Positions 6,329 through 8,356 of a stretch of 8,356 bases of DNA are shown piece by piece (positions within the stretch are counted from its first letter, which is position 1; the number at the start of each line of letters is the position of its first letter). The notes beneath the pieces are model-generated. The model saw only the letters and a program-made list of their open reading frames with translations. It was not told where the DNA came from and did not search any database. The DNA lies in assembly GCA_029548025.1 (NCBI GenBank), contig JAKPOE010000126.1, positions 1 through 8,356 of the forward strand. Reading direction: 5' to 3'. The stretch is from Spirochaetota bacterium. Lineage in GTDB: Bacteria > Spirochaetota > UBA4802 > UB4802. The translations under genes and the position numbers were made by a program.

Positions 6329-7288
6329 ATGAAATCAAGAACCACAAAGAAACCATACCTTTCCATTGTATTGCCTGTGTTTAATGAAGCAGAAAATATT
6401 GAACTGCAATACAAACACATTGTTGATGCAATGAAAAAAACGCCATATTCTTATGAGATAGTTTTTGTGGATGACGGCAGCATCGATAACTCATTTAAGC
6501 TGCTTGAATTAATAGCAGCAAACGATAGGCATGTGCATGTAGTGCAGTTCCGGCGTAATTTTGGACAAACCGCTGCAATGGCTGCTGGCATCGATTATGC
6601 AAAAGGCGATATTATCATCTTTATGGATTCAGATTTACAGAATGATGCCAGTGACATTCCGCTCCTGGTGCAAAAGATTGAAGAAGGATATGATGTAGTA
6701 AGCGGCTGGCGAAAGAACCGACATGACAAACTGTTGTCCCGTAAAATTCCATCGCGTATTGCTAACTGGCTCATTGCAAAGATAACCGGTGTACATCTGC
6801 ATGATCTGGGATGCTCACTCAAAGCTTATAGAGGTGAAATTATCCGACAGGTTAACCTTTATGGGGAGATGCACCGTTTTATTCCGATACATGCATCATG
6901 GATTGGCGCATCTATTGTTGAAGTACCGGTACAACATCATCCCAGAAAATTTGGCAAATCAAAATATGGCATACAAAGAACATTTAAAGTATTACTTGAT
7001 CTGGTAACAGTAAAATTTATGGGATCCTATTCAACAAAGCCAAACTACATTTTTGGAGGAATAGGCTTGCTATTACTTGTACTAAGCGGAATCAGCGGTA
7101 TTATAGTCATTGCCATGAAGCTTTTATTACATCATTCGATGATACGCAATCCATTGTTACTTTTCACTGTTATGCTGATTATCTTAGGGATCATGTTTAT
7201 ATTGTTAGGAATACTGGCAGAGATCATGATACGCATATACCATGAATCGCAAAAACTTCCTCCCTACAGGGTAAAAAAATATATATAA
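6329..7288 (+). CDS. GT2 glycosyltransferase, GtrB/DPM1-like (polyprenyl-phosphate sugar transferase)
   Basis: The product has 319 residues from the ATG at 6329, a usual length for the group. These enzymes move a sugar from a nucleotide sugar to a polyprenyl phosphate at the inner membrane, making a lipid-linked donor for glycans, LPS or protein glycosylation. The GT-A domain begins YLSIVLPVFNEAENI. It has VDDGS (47-51) for nucleotide binding, FRRNFGQTAAMAAG (74-87), and the metal-binding DSDLQ (100-104) in place of the more usual DADLQ. It continues with GCSLKAYR (161-168) and the FGKSKYG segment (208-214). Two membrane helices follow at about 241-264 and 275-299, ending in a basic tail, as in GtrB-type proteins. 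The sugar and the acceptor pathway cannot be told from sequence, and no flippase or other glycan gene is adjacent. Confidence 0.9.
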   Translation: MKSRTTKKPYLSIVLPVFNEAENIELQYKHIVDAMKKTPYSYEIVFVDDGSIDNSFKLLELIAANDRHVHVVQFRRNFGQTAAMAAGIDYAKGDIIIFMDSDLQNDASDIPLLVQKIEEGYDVVSGWRKNRHDKLLSRKIPSRIANWLIAKITGVHLHDLGCSLKAYRGEIIRQVNLYGEMHRFIPIHASWIGASIVEVPVQHHPRKFGKSKYGIQRTFKVLLDLVTVKFMGSYSTKPNYIFGGIGLLLLVLSGISGIIVIAMKLLLHHSMIRNPLLLFTVMLIILGIMFILLGILAEIMIRIYHESQKLPPYRVKKYI

Positions 7289-7332
7289 AATACAGTATTT
7301 ATTCCTTAAAAATAATTTCAAGTTGAAATGAA

Positions 7333-7368
7333 GTGGACACCCGTCGCCTCCGGTGACGAGGTGTACAT
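7333..7368 (+). repeat. GC-rich hairpin after the glycosyltransferase; possible terminator or mobile palindrome
   Basis: ACACC (7337-7341) pairs with GGTGT (7360-7364), CGTC (7342-7345) with GACG (7355-7358), and GCC with GGT, around a TCC loop, with A7359 bulged. The outer GTG/CAT bases add weaker pairing past one mismatch. On the plus strand it is followed by ATTTATTATTATTT, a broken U-rich tract, so it may end the glycosyltransferase transcript. Its GC content contrasts sharply with the AT-rich flanks, as seen for REP-like palindromes. Confidence 0.6.
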
Positions 7369-7421
7369 TTATTATTATTTGTAGATATTTTTCCTTTTTG
7401 GAATTAACAGTGTATAAAATA

Positions 7422-7455
7422 AAAAAAGAGCAGGGTTGCAACCCTGCTCTTTTTT
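7422..7455. terminator. Perfect bidirectional rho-independent terminator
   Basis: This is a perfect 34-base inverted repeat centred at 7438/7439. Six A's lead into GAGCAGGGTTGCAACCCTGCTC, which is followed by six T's. The GC stem carries a U-tract in either direction. It starts seven bases after the groEL stop on the minus strand and also closes the plus-strand glycosyltransferase transcript, insulating the two convergent genes. Confidence 0.95.
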
Positions 7456-7461
7456 ATTATC

Positions 7462-8356
7462 TTAATACATCCCAGCTCCTGGAGGCATTCCACCAGGCAT
7501 TGCTGCCTTTTCTTCTTCTTTCTTCTCAGTTACAAGTACCTCAGTTGTTGCAAGCATGCCAGCAACTGATGCAGCATTTTGTAATGCTGAACGTACAACC
7601 TTGGCAGGATCAATAATACCTGCTTTTGTGAGATCCTCCCACTCCAGTGTTGCTGCATTAAAGCCTATACCCTGTTTTTCCTGTTTTGCCTTTTCAACAA
7701 CAACCGATCCTTCAACACCAGCGTTAAATGCAATCATCTTCATAGGCTCTTCCATAGCTTTGGCAACAATCCGTACACCTATTTTTTCATCACCATCCAG
7801 TTTTTTCTCTAATTCTGCAACAGCTTTCTGAGCATATAACAGCGTTAAACCACCACCCGGGACAATTCCCTCTTCTACTGCTGCACGAGTAGCTGAAAGT
7901 GCATCTTCCACGCGAGCCTTCTTTTCTTTAAGTTCAACCTCAGTTGCTGCACCAACATTGATAACCGCCACACCACCAGCTAATTTTGCCAAACGCTCCT
8001 GTAATTTTTCTCGGTCATAATCTGATGTTGTTTCTTCTATCTGCTTCTTAAGAACTTTGATCCGTGCCTGTACATCCGCCTGGCTGCCAGCACCTTCAAT
8101 TATTGTTGTATTTTCCTTGTCAATAATAACTTTTTTTGCACGTCCAAGCATATCCATCGTGGTATTTTCAAGCTTTAATCCAAGATCTTCAGATATGACC
8201 TGCCCTTTGGTAAGAATAGCAATATCTTCCAGCATTGCCTTTCTGCGGTCACCAAATCCAGGGGCTTTTACTGCTACGCACTGTATAACCTTGCGCAATG
8301 TGTTCACAACAATTGTAGCAAGAGCTTCACCTTCTACATCTTCAGCAATGATAAGA
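7462..8356 (-). CDS. groL: Chaperonin GroEL, C-terminal part (5' end beyond window)
   Basis: GroEL forms the double-ring ATP-driven chaperonin that folds proteins with GroES in the cytoplasm. The frame is open to the right edge and gives about 297 residues, from [14 protein letters not shown] (near residue 248 of the E. coli protein) to the end. Clear marks are [14 protein letters not shown] in the apical domain, the [18 protein letters not shown] stretch, and [15 protein letters not shown] with the ATPase Asp that matches E. coli D398. The equatorial C-terminal region [12 protein letters not shown] also follows. The tail is Ala-Met-Pro-Gly rich and ends in PPGAGMY, unlike the classic GGM repeat; Met-Gly-Pro tails are still typical of the family. 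The GTG at 8305-8307 is an internal Val codon, not a start. groES would be expected upstream, outside the window. The stop is directly followed by a strong terminator. Confidence 0.98.
   Translation of the reverse strand, partial: LIIAEDVEGEALATIVVNTLRKVIQCVAVKAPGFGDRRKAMLEDIAILTKGQVISEDLGLKLENTTMDMLGRAKKVIIDKENTTIIEGAGSQADVQARIKVLKKQIEETTSDYDREKLQERLAKLAGGVAVINVGAATEVELKEKKARVEDALSATRAAVEEGIVPGGGLTLLYAQKAVAELEKKLDGDEKIGVRIVAKAMEEPMKMIAFNAGVEGSVVVEKAKQEKQGIGFNAATLEWEDLTKAGIIDPAKVVRSALQNAASVAGMLATTEVLVTEKKEEEKAAMPGGMPPGAGMY

Noticed and set aside
7205..7441. Small minus-strand frame between the glycosyltransferase and groEL
   Set aside because: It runs through the terminator and hairpin, overlaps the glycosyltransferase 3' end, and has no SD or recognisable domain.
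8305..8307. GTG as start of a 281-residue protein
   Set aside because: It is the Val codon in the groEL motif [11 protein letters not shown]; the frame is open to the window edge with clear GroEL sequence before it.
1..8356. Multi-gene defence, phage or mobile-element system
   Set aside because: No nuclease, transposase, integrase, toxin-antitoxin pair, CRISPR repeat or reverse transcriptase was seen; the genes are housekeeping or envelope related.

Overview
The window is AT-rich DNA from a bacterium with ordinary codon use and Shine-Dalgarno (SD) sites. Several products have lipoprotein-type signal peptides, and one is a Prc/Tsp-type periplasmic protease, so a two-membrane (Gram-negative type) cell is likely. 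The small lipoproteins with loose lipoboxes, the DUF5683-like membrane protein and the AT-rich composition would fit a spirochaete or a similar uncultured lineage. That placement is an inference with low confidence. No plasmid, phage, transposase, CRISPR or tRNA signal was found.

Layout. From 1 to 2897 four genes lie on the minus strand, transcribed right to left. They are gatA (amidotransferase subunit A), a small TPR protein whose start overlaps the end of gatA, a small FN3-like lipoprotein whose start overlaps the end of the TPR gene, and, after about 100 bases, a DUF5683-like membrane protein that runs off the left edge. A divergent control region (2898-3097) follows. It holds a strong sigma-70-type promoter for a Prc/Tsp-type S41 protease on the plus strand (3098-5053) and an imperfect inverted repeat just upstream of it. 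The protease gene converges on a minus-strand gene (5102-6178) for a 2-hydroxyacyl-CoA dehydratase/benzoyl-CoA reductase-like (HgdB/BcrC fold) protein that appears degenerate. A second divergent gap (6179-6328) leads to a plus-strand GT2 polyprenyl-phosphate glycosyltransferase of the GtrB/DPM1 type (6329-7288). This converges on the 3' part of groEL (7462-8356, minus), which is cut by the right edge. The gap between them holds a GC-rich hairpin and a perfect two-way terminator.

How the genes fit together. gatA (Gln-tRNA/Asn-tRNA amidation) and groEL (protein folding) are housekeeping genes. The rest points to the cell envelope: a protease acting on periplasmic proteins, a lipid-linked sugar transferase, two probable lipoproteins and a membrane protein. 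The HgdB-like gene stands alone here, with no partner subunit and no activator ATPase, and seems to have lost one expected cysteine position. It is the least ordinary gene in the window. I see no clear undescribed multi-gene system. The best leads are the orphan HgdB-like protein, the coupled gatA-TPR-FN3 lipoprotein cluster, and the GC-rich hairpin beside groEL.
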